A model generated the notes under the pieces. It searched no databases. It saw only the letters and a list, made by a program, of their open reading frames with translations, and was not told the DNA's origin. Positions 1 through 8,238 of a stretch of 64,000 nt of DNA are shown here, piece after piece. The first letter of the stretch is position 1. Each line of letters starts with the position of its first letter. The translations under genes were made by a program, and so were the position numbers. Origin of the DNA: an uncultured Chloroflexales bacterium. Lineage in GTDB: Bacteria > Chloroflexota > Chloroflexia > Chloroflexales > Chloroflexaceae. The stretch covers positions 62,001 to 126,000 of the forward strand of contig CALGUG010000044.1 in assembly GCA_937902315.1 (NCBI GenBank). Reading direction: 5' to 3'.

Positions 1-511
1 TGCGGAAGGTCTGCTTAACCTCGTCGTTAACGATCAGGTCGAGGTAGCGCTCGCGCAGACGCGCTTCCGTATCGCTGAGACCATGCCACTTCTCGGGCGG
101 CGGGTTGAGCGCCTTAGCGAGGATGCTCATCTTCTCGACAAAGATCGATGGTTCGCCCGTCTTGGTGCGGCGTAGGGGGCCTTCGACCTGAACGATGTCG
201 AACGAATCGAGCTGATCGCGGAAGCGGCCGAACCACTCATCGCCCAAGTCTGCCTTACTGATCCAAAGCTGAATGGAGCCGCTTTCGTCCTTGATATGGG
301 CGAAAGCCAGCTTGCCCATGATACGGCGGGCACCCATAATGCGTCCCGTCAGGGTGACCCGTTCGCCTCGCTCGATCATGCCATCGATGTCGTTGAGTAC
401 GGCTCCGATCGTATGCGTTCGTTCGCTGCGCGGTGGGTAGGGATCGATCCCATCGGCGCGCAGACGTTCGAGCTTGGCGAGCCGTTGCGCTTGGAGTTCG
501 TTCAATTCCAT
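1..511 (-). CDS. lysS: Lysyl-tRNA synthetase, class II, N-terminal part (cut by window edge)
   Basis: The reading frame from ATG at 511 runs off the window start, so only the first 170 codons are visible. It begins MELNELQAQRLAKLERLRAD and continues with the OB-fold anticodon-binding domain (VTLTGRIMGARRIMGKLAFA, then HIKDESGSIQLWISK), followed by the junction LNPPPEKWHGLSDTEARLRE and RYLDL that leads into the class II catalytic core. These motifs are characteristic of LysRS, which charges tRNA-Lys in the cytoplasm. The gene lies downstream of greA on the same strand, a common bacterial pairing, but a terminator hairpin at 650-692 separates them, so lysS probably has its own promoter (an extended -10 TGGTACAAT is seen upstream at about 637-629). 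The catalytic motifs are outside the window. Confidence 0.93.
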   Translation of the reverse strand, partial: MELNELQAQRLAKLERLRADGIDPYPPRSERTHTIGAVLNDIDGMIERGERVTLTGRIMGARRIMGKLAFAHIKDESGSIQLWISKADLGDEWFGRFRDQLDSFDIVQVEGPLRRTKTGEPSIFVEKMSILAKALNPPPEKWHGLSDTEARLRERYLDLIVNDEVKQTFR

Positions 512-628
512 ATGTTTTTCCTATGTGTCACGTTTGCTGGTAGATCTGCCGATCTCTCCACCCAAGAATCCAAATCTGTTTACAGTCTGAAAAATACTGT
601 TTTTAGGCACATGACCGCTATTGTACCA

Positions 629-637
629 AAAGCTTGC
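629..637 (-). promoter_or_regulatory. Probable extended -10 promoter of lysS
   Basis: Read on the minus strand, TGGTACAAT lies between the greA terminator and the lysS start. It matches an extended -10 (TGn plus TACAAT). No good -35 is visible at 17 bp, which is tolerated by extended -10 promoters. Confidence 0.45.
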
Positions 638-649
638 TGCAACTTGGCG

Positions 650-692
650 ATAAAAAAACATCCGAGATGGCGTGCTACTCGCCATCTCGGAG
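650..692 (-). terminator. Rho-independent terminator of greA
   Basis: An 11-bp perfect stem (662-672 with 680-690, CCGAGATGGCG/CGCCATCTCGG) with a 7-nt loop is followed on the minus strand by seven T residues. It sits 27 bp beyond the greA stop. Confidence 0.9.
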
Positions 693-718
693 CTTTCTAG
701 GAGGATTTGGGTAAAACC

Positions 719-1192
719 CTAGTTGATCTTCAAAATAGTGAGCTTCATCACGCCAGAGGGTGTTTGCACCGTTACTTTTTGGCGCGGTTTTTTACCCAGC
801 AATGCAGCTCCGATCGGAGACTCATTGGAAATGCGCCCCAAGCGCGGATTGGCTTCGGTGCTTCCTACAATAGTCCAAGTTTCTTCCTCATCCTCATCCT
901 CGAGCCTGACGGTGACGCGCGAACCAACACGCACTTCACTCGTGCTAATGTTAGTGTCGTCTATGATCTCAGCGCGCGAGAGTGTATTTTTGATGTCGCG
1001 AATCCTGCCCTCAATAAAGGCTTGCTGATTCTTAGCCTCTTCGTATTCACCGCTTTCAGAAATATCTCCCAATTCCTTAGCGGCACCAATGCGGTCGGCA
1101 ACTTCTTTGCGCCCTACTGTAAGGAGGTTTTCAAGCTCTCGTTCTAGCTGGGCCTTGCCTTCGCGAGTCAGGTAGGTGGGTTTCTCACTCAT
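719..1192 (-). CDS. greA: Transcription elongation factor GreA
   Basis: 157 aa, the usual GreA length. The N-terminal coiled coil (about residues 1-75) carries LGDISESGEYEEAKNQQAF, the family signature whose acidic tip residues enter the RNA polymerase secondary channel and stimulate cleavage of backtracked RNA. The C-terminal FKBP-like domain is recognisable in VRVGSRVTVRLEDED, GRISNESPIGAALLGKKPR and VQTPSGVMKLTILKI. It is followed by a strong terminator and then lysS. The promoter is at 1364-1392, giving a leader of about 165 nt with two hairpins that may regulate expression (see separate entry). The SD is weak (AAGG about 11 nt upstream). Confidence 0.95.
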   Translation of the reverse strand: MSEKPTYLTREGKAQLERELENLLTVGRKEVADRIGAAKELGDISESGEYEEAKNQQAFIEGRIRDIKNTLSRAEIIDDTNISTSEVRVGSRVTVRLEDEDEEETWTIVGSTEANPRLGRISNESPIGAALLGKKPRQKVTVQTPSGVMKLTILKIN

Positions 1193-1279
1193 CGCAATAC
1201 TGCCTTATAACTTGAACTGCGGAAACGTCTATGGAAGCTGACAGATTGGAAGAGCCTTCTAGCTCTGCTTCCCCTTTGA

Positions 1280-1348
1280 CGTAAACAAAGAACTGAGAGT
1301 AAATACCTCTCAGTCCGTATCCAGCTCACAGCATGACAGTCATGTGAG
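1280..1348 (-). promoter_or_regulatory. Structured greA leader with terminator-like hairpin
   Basis: The greA 5' leader on the minus strand contains two hairpins. The first, 1325-1348, pairs CTCACA.CATGAC with GTCATG.TGAG right after the predicted start point. The second pairs ACTGAGAG (1307-1314) with CTCTCAGT (1292-1299) over a 7-nt loop and is followed by TTCTTTGTTTA, which resembles an intrinsic terminator. A leader attenuator is known for E. coli greA; the same role here is inference. Confidence 0.5.
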
Positions 1349-1363
1349 TTTCTGGTTGCAGCC

Positions 1364-1392
1364 ATTATACGCTATCTATAACCAAATGTAAA
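1364..1392 (-). promoter_or_regulatory. Housekeeping promoter of greA
   Basis: On the minus strand, TTTACA (1392-1387) and TATAAT (1369-1364) are separated by exactly 17 bp. This near-consensus sigma-70-type promoter points at greA. Confidence 0.8.
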
Positions 1393-1529
1393 GAGCCTTG
1401 AGATTGTAAATTCTAATTATGGCGTTTTTAGATTCTCTATAAAATGACGATTCGTTCATACAAAAGCGAAACAGCCTCGCTTCTGCTCGCAACATAGCCA
1501 CTGTATCCCTTTGCTTATTTCAATATGCT

Positions 1530-1776
1530 GGCGGCCTAATCTTTTCCCTTCCATTCGTGCTCAACCGCGTCCGCCTACGGCTACCAGATGGGCTGGCTGC
1601 CCTCATCCCCGACCCTTCTCCCGCATTGCGGGAGAAGGGTGCCTAACTGCCGTTTTGATAGCAAATCCGCTTAAAACAGCCTGTTCGCAATAGAACAACA
1701 ACGAAAAACTGAGGAAATAGTCTCGTTCAACTCTGTCGAAGGCCATAAACACAACATAATCGAGCGGATTTGCAAT
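1530..1776 (+). repeat. Mosaic intergenic repeat, copy 1 (core 1567-1586 plus MITE-like module)
   Basis: This fills most of the 0.9-kb gap between greA and the acyl-CoA synthetase. The first module (about 1530-1652) runs from a GGCGG end to a CTGCCG end. It contains the 20-bp core GCGTCCGCCTACGGCTACCA and a 13-bp perfect hairpin (1612-1624 with 1628-1640, ACCCTTCTCCCGC). The second module (1657-1776) has inverted ends GCAAATCCGCTT and GAGCGGATTTGC and contains CTGTCGAAGGCCA, seen in other copies. The rest of the gap, up to 2093, has no supported gene. Confidence 0.8.
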
Positions 1777-2093
1777 GAAATACCTGAACCTAAAGAGACA
1801 TGTTGCGAAGGTGTGTTATACAAATAATATATATTGCAGAAAGCAATGTATGAGCTTTATGCAAAGCGTTTTGATCGAAACGTACTGCTCTGTCGAATCG
1901 GACGATGCAGAACAGAGCAGCGTATCTGGGTGTTGGAGAGTACCTTTTAGCTTGTCAAGCAGGTACATAGCTTGAAGCCTCAACTACTCAAGATACAGTT
2001 AGTCTTCCCAAAGGGCGACTATGCGTTCCCGATCTGAGGTTTGGACACAGCAGTAGAGAATGGACAGGCTGTTTGCCTTGAGAGGATGCGCTC

Positions 2094-4190
2094 ATGTTAG
2101 AGCAGATTTTTGCGCCTCATTCGGTAGCTGTTGTTGGTGCTTCACCTGATTCGACCCGTTTAGGGCATCGGGTTCTGAAAAATATTATTGACAATGGTTA
2201 CCAAGGAAATATCTATCCGATTCACCCGAGTGCGAGCGATGTGTTAGGCTATAAAGCCTATCCGACGGTTCTCGATGTGCCCGCCGCTATCGAACTGGCC
2301 GTGATCGTTATACCCCCTCAAGCTGTGCTTGGCGTTGTTGAACAGTGTGGTCAGAAGGGCGTGCAGGGCCTTGTGATCATTACGGCAGGTTTTAAGGAGA
2401 TCGGTGGCGAAGGCAAAGAGCTAGAGCGCCAATTGGTCGAGAAGGTCAAACACTATAACATGCGTATGGTTGGCCCGAACTGCCTTGGTATTATCGACAC
2501 CATCTCGGATCTAAACGCTTCGTTTGCAGCCCTCATGCCCGCTGACGGAGAGATCGCCTTTATGTCGCAGTCTGGTGCGATCTGTTCAGCGATTCTCGAC
2601 TGGAGCAAATCCCAAGGCATCGGCTTCTCGCGCTTTGTGAGCTTAGGCAACAAAGCCGACGTCGATGAGGTCGCTCTCTTGCGGGCTTGGGGCGAAGATC
2701 CCGAGCACAACAAAGTGATCTTGGCCTATCTAGAAGGCATCAGCGACGGCCCGAACTTTATCCAAGCCGCCCGCGAAGTCACCAAGCGCATTCCGGTGAT
2801 CGCCATCAAAAGCGGCACCACCGCCGCTGGCACCCGTGCTGTCTCGTCGCATACTGGTTCGCTGGCGGGCAGCGAGAGCGCCTATGCAGCCGCCTTCCGA
2901 CAGAGCGGAATTATCCGCGCCCAGTCTATGCAAGAGCTCTTCGATTTCGCGCTGGCTTTCGCCTATCAACCCCTCATTCGTGGCCCACGGATTGCGATTG
3001 TAACCAATGCCGGCGGCCCCGGCATTATCACTTCCGATGCGATCGAACACTACGGTCTGCGTATGGCCGAACTAACTGAAACGACTTTGGCGACCTTGCG
3101 GCGCGATCTGCCGCCGCTCTCCAACATCTACAATCCGATCGACGTGATCGGCGATGCCCGCGCTGATCGCTACGAGATTGCGCTCAAGGCGGTCTTGGCC
3201 GATCCGCACGTCGATGGTGTTGTAGTACTCTTTACGCCCCAAGCGGGCAGCGAGCCGGAAGAAACCGCGCGTGTGATCGCCGAGTATGCCAAGCAGACCG
3301 ACAAGCCGATCGTGACCAGTTTTATGGGAGAATACAGCATCAAACAGGCGCTCGACTACCTTAACAGCCATCATATCCCCAACTACGCCTTCCCCGAACG
3401 GGCGGTGGCAGCCTTTAAGGCGATGGCCGACCATCGCGCTTGGCGCGAAGAGGGCGCAGACGAATATGCCCATTTCGAGGTCGATCGGGCCCGGGTGCAG
3501 GCCCTCTTCGAACGGGTGCGCGCCAGTGGGCGGGTCGAGCTAGGCGAGATCGAGGCGCGCGAGGTGATGGAAGCCTATGGTATGCGCCTGCCGCAAAGCC
3601 GTCTGGCTCGTTCTCCCGACGAGGCGGTTCAGATCGCAAACGAAATCGGCTATCCAGTCGTCTTAAAGATTAGTAGCCCCGATATTTTGCACAAAAGCGA
3701 TATCGGCGGAGTGCGGGTTGGCATCAGCAACGCCAACGATGTGCGCGATAGCTATGAATTGATCGAATATCGGGCACGCCGTTACAATCCCGAAGCGCGA
3801 ATTTGGGGTATCCTTGTGCAAGAGATGTTACCCAAAGGGCGCGAGGTCTTGGTCGGCGTCAGCCGTGATCCGCAGTTTGGACCATTGATCGGCTTTGGCA
3901 TGGGCGGCATCTATGTCGAAGTGCTCAAAGATGTGGCCTTCCGTTTAGCGCCACTAAGCCGCCGCGAGGTAAGCGAACAGGTGCGCAGCATCCGCACCTA
4001 TCCGTTGCTGCAAGGGGTGCGCGGCGAACAACCCGCCGATATTAGCGCTGCTGAGGAGGTGGTTTTGCGAATTAGCCAGTTAGTGGGCGATTTCCCCGAA
4101 ATAGTTGAAATGGATATCAACCCGCTTGTCGTCTATAATAGAGGTGAAGGGGTTGTTGTGCTGGACGCTCGAATCATTCTGCAAGGGTAG
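2094..4190 (+). CDS. ADP-forming acetate/acyl-CoA ligase, fused alpha-beta
   Basis: 698 aa. Known role of the family: reversible conversion of acyl-CoA, ADP and phosphate to acid, CoA and ATP, giving substrate-level phosphorylation or acyl-CoA synthesis. The order is a CoA-binding Rossmann domain (residues about 1-130, VAVVGASPDS near the start, GPNCLGI at 127-133), a succinyl-CoA-ligase-like region with the catalytic phosphohistidine motif SSHTGSLAG (His253), and an ATP-grasp beta domain from about 480 (KISSPDILHKSDIGGVRVG, then EMDINPLVV). Alpha and beta parts are both complete in one chain. The next gene, 99 bp downstream, is a DRTGG/BioD-like protein of the type linked to phosphotransacetylases, which suggests joint work in acyl-phosphate/acyl-CoA metabolism. 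The precise acid used cannot be told. Confidence 0.9.
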   Translation: MLEQIFAPHSVAVVGASPDSTRLGHRVLKNIIDNGYQGNIYPIHPSASDVLGYKAYPTVLDVPAAIELAVIVIPPQAVLGVVEQCGQKGVQGLVIITAGFKEIGGEGKELERQLVEKVKHYNMRMVGPNCLGIIDTISDLNASFAALMPADGEIAFMSQSGAICSAILDWSKSQGIGFSRFVSLGNKADVDEVALLRAWGEDPEHNKVILAYLEGISDGPNFIQAAREVTKRIPVIAIKSGTTAAGTRAVSSHTGSLAGSESAYAAAFRQSGIIRAQSMQELFDFALAFAYQPLIRGPRIAIVTNAGGPGIITSDAIEHYGLRMAELTETTLATLRRDLPPLSNIYNPIDVIGDARADRYEIALKAVLADPHVDGVVVLFTPQAGSEPEETARVIAEYAKQTDKPIVTSFMGEYSIKQALDYLNSHHIPNYAFPERAVAAFKAMADHRAWREEGADEYAHFEVDRARVQALFERVRASGRVELGEIEAREVMEAYGMRLPQSRLARSPDEAVQIANEIGYPVVLKISSPDILHKSDIGGVRVGISNANDVRDSYELIEYRARRYNPEARIWGILVQEMLPKGREVLVGVSRDPQFGPLIGFGMGGIYVEVLKDVAFRLAPLSRREVSEQVRSIRTYPLLQGVRGEQPADISAAEEVVLRISQLVGDFPEIVEMDINPLVVYNRGEGVVVLDARIILQG

Positions 4191-4289
4191 TGGAAACTGA
4201 TGTTGGCTGTAAGATGCAACGAGCTAGGGTGCGCGCCGCAGGTGCTTGATACAATTGACATCTTACACTGAAATTTAGGGGATGGAGCT

Positions 4290-5360
4290 ATGGCGACGCT
4301 GTACGTAGCCTCGACGGAAACGTTTGTCGGCAAAAGTGCCGTGTGCGTTGGCTTGTTGCACCACTTGCAACAAGATGGTCTACGCATCGGCTACATGAAG
4401 CCGGTCAGCGTCTCGGTTGCTTATAAACCGGGGGCCGTGCTGGACGAAGATGCAGCCTTCATTCGCGACATGTTTGGACTTCCAGATTCGCTCGACCAAA
4501 TCGCTCCGGTGCTGGTAACCCCAAGCACCGTTGAGGCGATTATGCGTAATCAACAGAAGCCTTTTGCTCGAAAGCTGCAAACAGCTTACCTGGCGGTTTC
4601 GCGCGACCGAGATGTCGTTGTTGTTGAAGGTACAAATACGTGGTCTGAGGGAGCATTGGTTGACCTCTCAGCTGACCAAGTGACGGATATGTTAGAGGCG
4701 CCAGCCTTGTTGGTGGTGCGCTACAATAATACGATCGCGATCGACTCGGTCTTGGCTGTACGTCGCTACATGGGCGATCGACTTATCGGTGTGTTGCTCA
4801 ATCAGGTCGAAGAACCTCAACTCGACTTTGTTCAGAACCGTGTTGTTCCCTATCTTGAATCGCAGAATATTCCTGTTTATGGCCTCCTTCCCCAAGACCA
4901 GTCGCTCTCGGGTGTGACAGTTGATGAGTTGTATGACCATTTAGGCGGTCAGTGGCTGGGTAATCGGGCCCTAGGCGACAACCTTGTTGCATCGTTAATG
5001 GTCGGTGCAATGGGCCCCGAGAGCGGTCTCTCCTTCTTCCGACGACGTGCCAACAAAGCTGTGATCACCGGTGGTGACCGAACCGATCTGCAGCTTGCAG
5101 CGCTAGAAACCTCTACAAGCGTGTTGGTGCTTACTGGCAATATTCGACCATCGCCTCAGGTCATCGATCGAGCCGAAGAGCGCGGTGTACCGATCATCAT
5201 CGTGCCCGACGACACCCTTTCGACTGTTGAACGCGCCGAGATGATTTTTGGGCATATTCGTTTCCATCAAAAGAGCAAACTCGATAGCATCATCAGACTG
5301 ATGGAAGAACGGCTCGATTGGGATCGGCTCTACAATGCGCTAGGTTTAGTAGAGGGTTAG
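4290..5360 (+). CDS. BioD-like/DRTGG-domain protein (phosphotransacetylase N-terminal-like)
   Basis: 356 aa. The N-terminal half resembles dethiobiotin-synthetase-type P-loop NTPases: LYVASTETFVGKSAVCVGL with a GKS/T P-loop near residue 14, and VVVVEGTNTW in the middle. The C-terminal half is a DRTGG-type domain (AVITGGDRTDLQLAALET, then VLVLTGNIRPSPQVI). The same pair forms the regulatory N-terminus of long phosphotransacetylases, but here no catalytic Pta domain follows. It lies directly after an ADP-forming acyl-CoA ligase and probably senses or regulates acyl-phosphate/CoA metabolism, which is inference. An SD-like GGGGATGGAG precedes the ATG. Confidence 0.82.
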   Translation: MATLYVASTETFVGKSAVCVGLLHHLQQDGLRIGYMKPVSVSVAYKPGAVLDEDAAFIRDMFGLPDSLDQIAPVLVTPSTVEAIMRNQQKPFARKLQTAYLAVSRDRDVVVVEGTNTWSEGALVDLSADQVTDMLEAPALLVVRYNNTIAIDSVLAVRRYMGDRLIGVLLNQVEEPQLDFVQNRVVPYLESQNIPVYGLLPQDQSLSGVTVDELYDHLGGQWLGNRALGDNLVASLMVGAMGPESGLSFFRRRANKAVITGGDRTDLQLAALETSTSVLVLTGNIRPSPQVIDRAEERGVPIIIVPDDTLSTVERAEMIFGHIRFHQKSKLDSIIRLMEERLDWDRLYNALGLVEG

Positions 5361-5369
5361 CTGGAAGAA

Positions 5370-5405
5370 CGAAGCGAGGAGATAGAAAAGCCTATCTCCT
5401 CGTTG
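5370..5405. terminator. Hairpin between convergent genes
   Basis: An 11-bp perfect stem (CGAGGAGATAG at 5375-5385 with CTATCTCCTCG at 5392-5402) lies between two convergent stop codons. The T-tract is poor on both sides, so this is probably a bidirectional terminator of moderate strength. Confidence 0.6.
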
Positions 5406-5410
5406 CGAGT

Positions 5411-5890
5411 CTAGCTACTGAAAGGGATATCCGGTTCAAGTTCGAGCGTATCGATGATATCATCAACGATAGCTTGGGTGCTATCGACGCTGTTTTCAGC
5501 CTGTTCGACCTCAAGCCGTAACAGGTATTGGTCGTCGACCCAATAGAGCAGATCCCCCACAACAACGTCTGGCTTTTCCCCATACACATAACTCGCCCAA
5601 ACGCTCTCATCTGGCTGTCGATCGAGCGATTCGAGACGGTAGCCGACGCGCTCGCTATGGTTTTGCTCTAAAAACTGTTCGCTCAACTGCTCCAGCACCG
5701 AGACGCTGTGTTCTTCTGTGGCGGGCTGAATCGTCAGTCGAAAGAAAACCTTGCCGTCGTCGCTGCGCAAAACGGTCTGAAACTGCTGAGCCACCTGTGG
5801 CTCCTCGACCTGCCACTGCTCGGGATATTCCAGCGACACTATTCCACTCGAGTGCTGATAACTCAGCCACTCCTGATCGTAATCTTCCAT
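5411..5890 (-). CDS. Hypothetical acidic protein, PsbP/DcrB-like flavour
   Basis: 159 aa with no signal peptide or membrane segment. It opens MEDYDQEWLSYQHSSGIVSL and continues EYPEQWQVEEPQVAQQFQTV, a pattern (G-x-x-x-x-Y-P-x-x-W) seen in PsbP/MOG1-like small domains, and ends with a conserved-looking dimer-style helix IVDDIIDTLEL. The fold guess rests only on this pattern. The protein is strongly acidic. It converges on the DRTGG gene and is followed upstream by a repeat-rich gap. The function is not recognised. Confidence 0.65.
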   Translation of the reverse strand: MEDYDQEWLSYQHSSGIVSLEYPEQWQVEEPQVAQQFQTVLRSDDGKVFFRLTIQPATEEHSVSVLEQLSEQFLEQNHSERVGYRLESLDRQPDESVWASYVYGEKPDVVVGDLLYWVDDQYLLRLEVEQAENSVDSTQAIVDDIIDTLELEPDIPFSS

Positions 5891-5954
5891 GCTGTATTCC
5901 TCATTCTAAGGCCTAAGCCTAACTATCGTGATTCCAAATCCATTGCTAAGTGTA

Positions 5955-6052
5955 GCGCTCTAGCGGTCAGGTCCCTCCCCCAAACAGGGTCCCAACCGCG
6001 TCCGCCTACGGCTACCAACAGCCCGCCCTCAACCCGGGCTGCTATCTAGCTG
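5955..6052 (+). repeat. Mosaic intergenic repeat, copy 2 (core 5998-6017)
   Basis: Perfect core GCGTCCGCCTACGGCTACCA, followed by CAGCCCGCCCTCAACCCGGGCTG, where AGCCCG.../CGGGCT form an inverted repeat. It lies in the 458-bp gap between 5891 and 6348. The remainder of that gap is AT-rich and shows no gene. Confidence 0.75.
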
Positions 6053-6348
6053 TGCCCTGAAATCGCTCCCAAAAGTGCGATACAAACGGCTTCAAAATTA
6101 GGCTTCCGCTTGGTTTTGTATGCGCGGTTATAGTTGAAAGAATCCGCTTGAAAAATGACTCAAACAGAGAAATATAGCTTAAAACGACATCAAAATGATA
6201 CATTACAGGCTCTACTCATATGCTTTAGCTATACAAAATAGGAAAGTCATAGTTTTTAGATTGGTAAAATAGTTAATTGCTATCTAGACGATTAATGGGA
6301 ATTTTGTCATAATAAATGTAACATTCTTATCATTGTTTTGGAGGACAC

Positions 6349-7347
6349 ATGAACAAGGGCCTCGCTCTGCTAGGTCTGGTATTTGCAATGGCGCTCGGCC
6401 TCTTTGCACCAGCTGGCTCGCTCTCCGCTCAAACCAACTCACTCTGTTTTTCCGAAGTCCCCCATTGTATCTCAGGTCGTTTCGCAGAATATTGGCAGCA
6501 GAACGGTGGTTTACCTGTATTTGGCTATCCCATCAGCGCTGCTAGCGAGCAAGATATTGGCGGAGTTAAGGTGCTTGTTCAGCACTTTGAGCGCAACCGT
6601 TTCGAGCTGCGTCCCGAAAATAGCCCTCCTTACGATGTCCTTTTAGGCCGCTTGGGTGCCGAGCAGCTTCAAGCTCATGGCCGCCAATGGGAGAGCGAGC
6701 CGAAGGCAGCTGATCCCAATGCTGCTGGCTGCCGCTATTTCGCCGAGACAGGCCACAGCGTGTGTAACCAGTTCCTGCACTACTGGAGCAGCCACGGTCT
6801 CAATCTCGATAACAACCCTGCCTATTCGGCCGCTGAAAGCCTCGCCCTCTTCGGTCTGCCCTTGACCGAAGCGACCATGGAGCAGGGCAGCGATGGTCAG
6901 CAGTACCTGACTCAGTGGTTCGAGCGGGCTCGTTTTGAGCTGCACCCCGAGCATGGCAATATCGTATTGTTAGGCCTTTTGGGCAGCGAGCAGGCTGCTG
7001 CGTCTGCAGCTCCAGAGCCAGCTGCCGACTCGGACAACAACGACCCTGACACCAGCGTGCCCGAGAGCATTTACGCCTATGTCGAGCCGTCGATCGGCCC
7101 ACGCGGCACTACCTTTGCTGCCATCGCGGGCGGCTTCGAGCCGGGCGAAAAGATCGGTGTCTACATCACCACGCCCGATCAGTCGGTGCTAGGTGCTCCC
7201 TTCCAAGTCGATAGCGACGACGAAGGTATCTCGGACATCATCACCTTTACGACTGCGCGCAATAGCCCCATCGGCATCTACGCTATCACCTTTGAAGGTG
7301 TGAGCAGCCAGCATGTTGCGATCGCTTATGTACGCGTGACCGAATAA
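6349..7347 (+). CDS. Secreted protein with two YWQ/GYPIS repeats and a C-terminal beta domain
   Basis: 332 aa. It has a typical signal peptide (MNKGLALLGLVFAMALGLFA, cleavage likely near SLSAQ-T). Two copies of a roughly 90-residue unit follow (about 33-110 and 125-215). Each has the pattern C-x-S-G-x-F-x-x-Y-W, then G-x-x-x-F-G-(Y/L)-P, then Q-x-F-E-R-x-R-F-E-x-x-P-E and LLGRLG-type endings. After an acidic linker comes a C-terminal domain (about 244-332) starting YVEPSIGPRGTTFAAIAGGF, which resembles an immunoglobulin/IPT-like surface domain. The same N-terminal units occur in the gene at 31476, joined to a sugar-dehydrogenase domain. It is probably a cell-surface protein; the ligand is unknown. 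The SD GGAGG is ideally placed, and a strong terminator follows. Confidence 0.75.
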   Translation: MNKGLALLGLVFAMALGLFAPAGSLSAQTNSLCFSEVPHCISGRFAEYWQQNGGLPVFGYPISAASEQDIGGVKVLVQHFERNRFELRPENSPPYDVLLGRLGAEQLQAHGRQWESEPKAADPNAAGCRYFAETGHSVCNQFLHYWSSHGLNLDNNPAYSAAESLALFGLPLTEATMEQGSDGQQYLTQWFERARFELHPEHGNIVLLGLLGSEQAAASAAPEPAADSDNNDPDTSVPESIYAYVEPSIGPRGTTFAAIAGGFEPGEKIGVYITTPDQSVLGAPFQVDSDDEGISDIITFTTARNSPIGIYAITFEGVSSQHVAIAYVRVTE

Positions 7348-7373
7348 ACATCACCCATTGCTGTGACATACGA

Positions 7374-7408
7374 AATCAGTGGAAGCGCCCGTTTCCACTG
7401 ATTTTTTA
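7374..7408 (+). terminator. Rho-independent terminator
   Basis: An 11-bp stem AATCAGTGGAA (7374-7384) / TTCCACTGATT (7393-7403) runs directly into six Ts. It ends the secreted-protein gene and, read the other way, lies at the stop of the opposing gene. Confidence 0.88.
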
Positions 7409-7855
7409 TAGCTGATCGACGAACTCTTTCGCCTCTTTCAGACCAACACCAGTTGCATCGCGATAAACTTTGACCGCTTGGATCTTCTGGCCCGATTCTA
7501 CCAGCGATTTGAGTGTATTGAGCAGCTGCTCATCTTGGATCGGTGGGTTGGGCTTGGCTTGTTCGGGCAGCTCGTTTGCAAGATGAGCGCCTTTGCTAAT
7601 GAAGTCTACCGCCTCTTTGGCTTCGGCAAGCCCTAAACCCGTCCAGTCGCGAACTTTTTTAATGGCGACGATATTGTTATTTGCTGCAATATCGCGTTGA
7701 ATCTCTGCAAGCTGCTCTGGATTAAGCGAGGGCCAGTGGGTTGCTGTATGGCTTTCTGTACTGTTTGGAACACCCCAAAGCTGCCGTGCAATAATGATTG
7801 CGGCGATAAGGACAATCAGCGTTACACCAAGTATCAGGATGACCGAAGCTTCCAC
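7406..7855 (-). CDS. Membrane-anchored protein with two ribosomal L7/L12 C-terminal-like domains
   Basis: 149 aa from a GTG at 7855, chosen because GGGAGG lies five bases upstream. A longer frame to 7951 has no SD. An N-terminal membrane segment (about residues 4-27, VILILGVTLIVLIAAIIIA) is followed by two L7/L12-CTD-like helical motifs: VAIKKVRDWTGLGLAEAKEA (about residues 62-82) and AVKVYRDATGVGLKEAKEFV near the C-terminus. In ribosomal bL12 this motif (VRxxTGLGLKEAK) contacts translation factors. Here there is no bL12 dimerisation domain, and the protein should face the cytoplasm or the outside from a single membrane anchor. Function unknown; the resemblance is clear but its meaning is inference. 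Confidence 0.8.
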   Translation of the reverse strand: MEASVILILGVTLIVLIAAIIIARQLWGVPNSTESHTATHWPSLNPEQLAEIQRDIAANNNIVAIKKVRDWTGLGLAEAKEAVDFISKGAHLANELPEQAKPNPPIQDEQLLNTLKSLVESGQKIQAVKVYRDATGVGLKEAKEFVDQL

Positions 7856-8238
7856 GAAAACCTCCCTTATTGTATAAATCTGTTTTTGGGATACACATTT
7901 CGGACGATCTGTGGATGAATGCAACTTGATTGCAACGAGATACGAAGGCATACCAAATCTATTGGAGCGTGTGCCGACGCAGGGAGAGCTGTGAGCTGTT
8001 CAGTTTTGCCAGGGGCGAGGTGCATCGGCTTGTTCAATGTCCTGTTGTGGCGTTCCTTACAGGCCACCTTGGCCTAGCTAGGTATGGATGAAAGAAAGCA
8101 CAGAGACTGTGGAGACGTCGACGTAGCGAAAAGCGCGGTGATGTATTCTCTCGTGCAGTAGATGGAACCAAGGGCGAAGCGCACGAGATAGGTAGCAAGA
8201 GGGCCAAGATGCTGCTGCCACCCTGGCCCATAGAGCGT
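7856..8238. other. Intergenic gap without recognised feature
   Basis: A 383-bp stretch between the start of the L7/L12-like gene and the stop of the cysteine desulfurase gene. It has no repeat core, strong hairpin or convincing gene. It should contain the promoter of the L7/L12-like gene, but I could not assign it. Confidence 0.5.

Noticed and set aside
1775..1975. Open frame between greA and the acyl-CoA ligase
   Set aside because: It starts inside the MITE-like end, has no SD and no sensible product.
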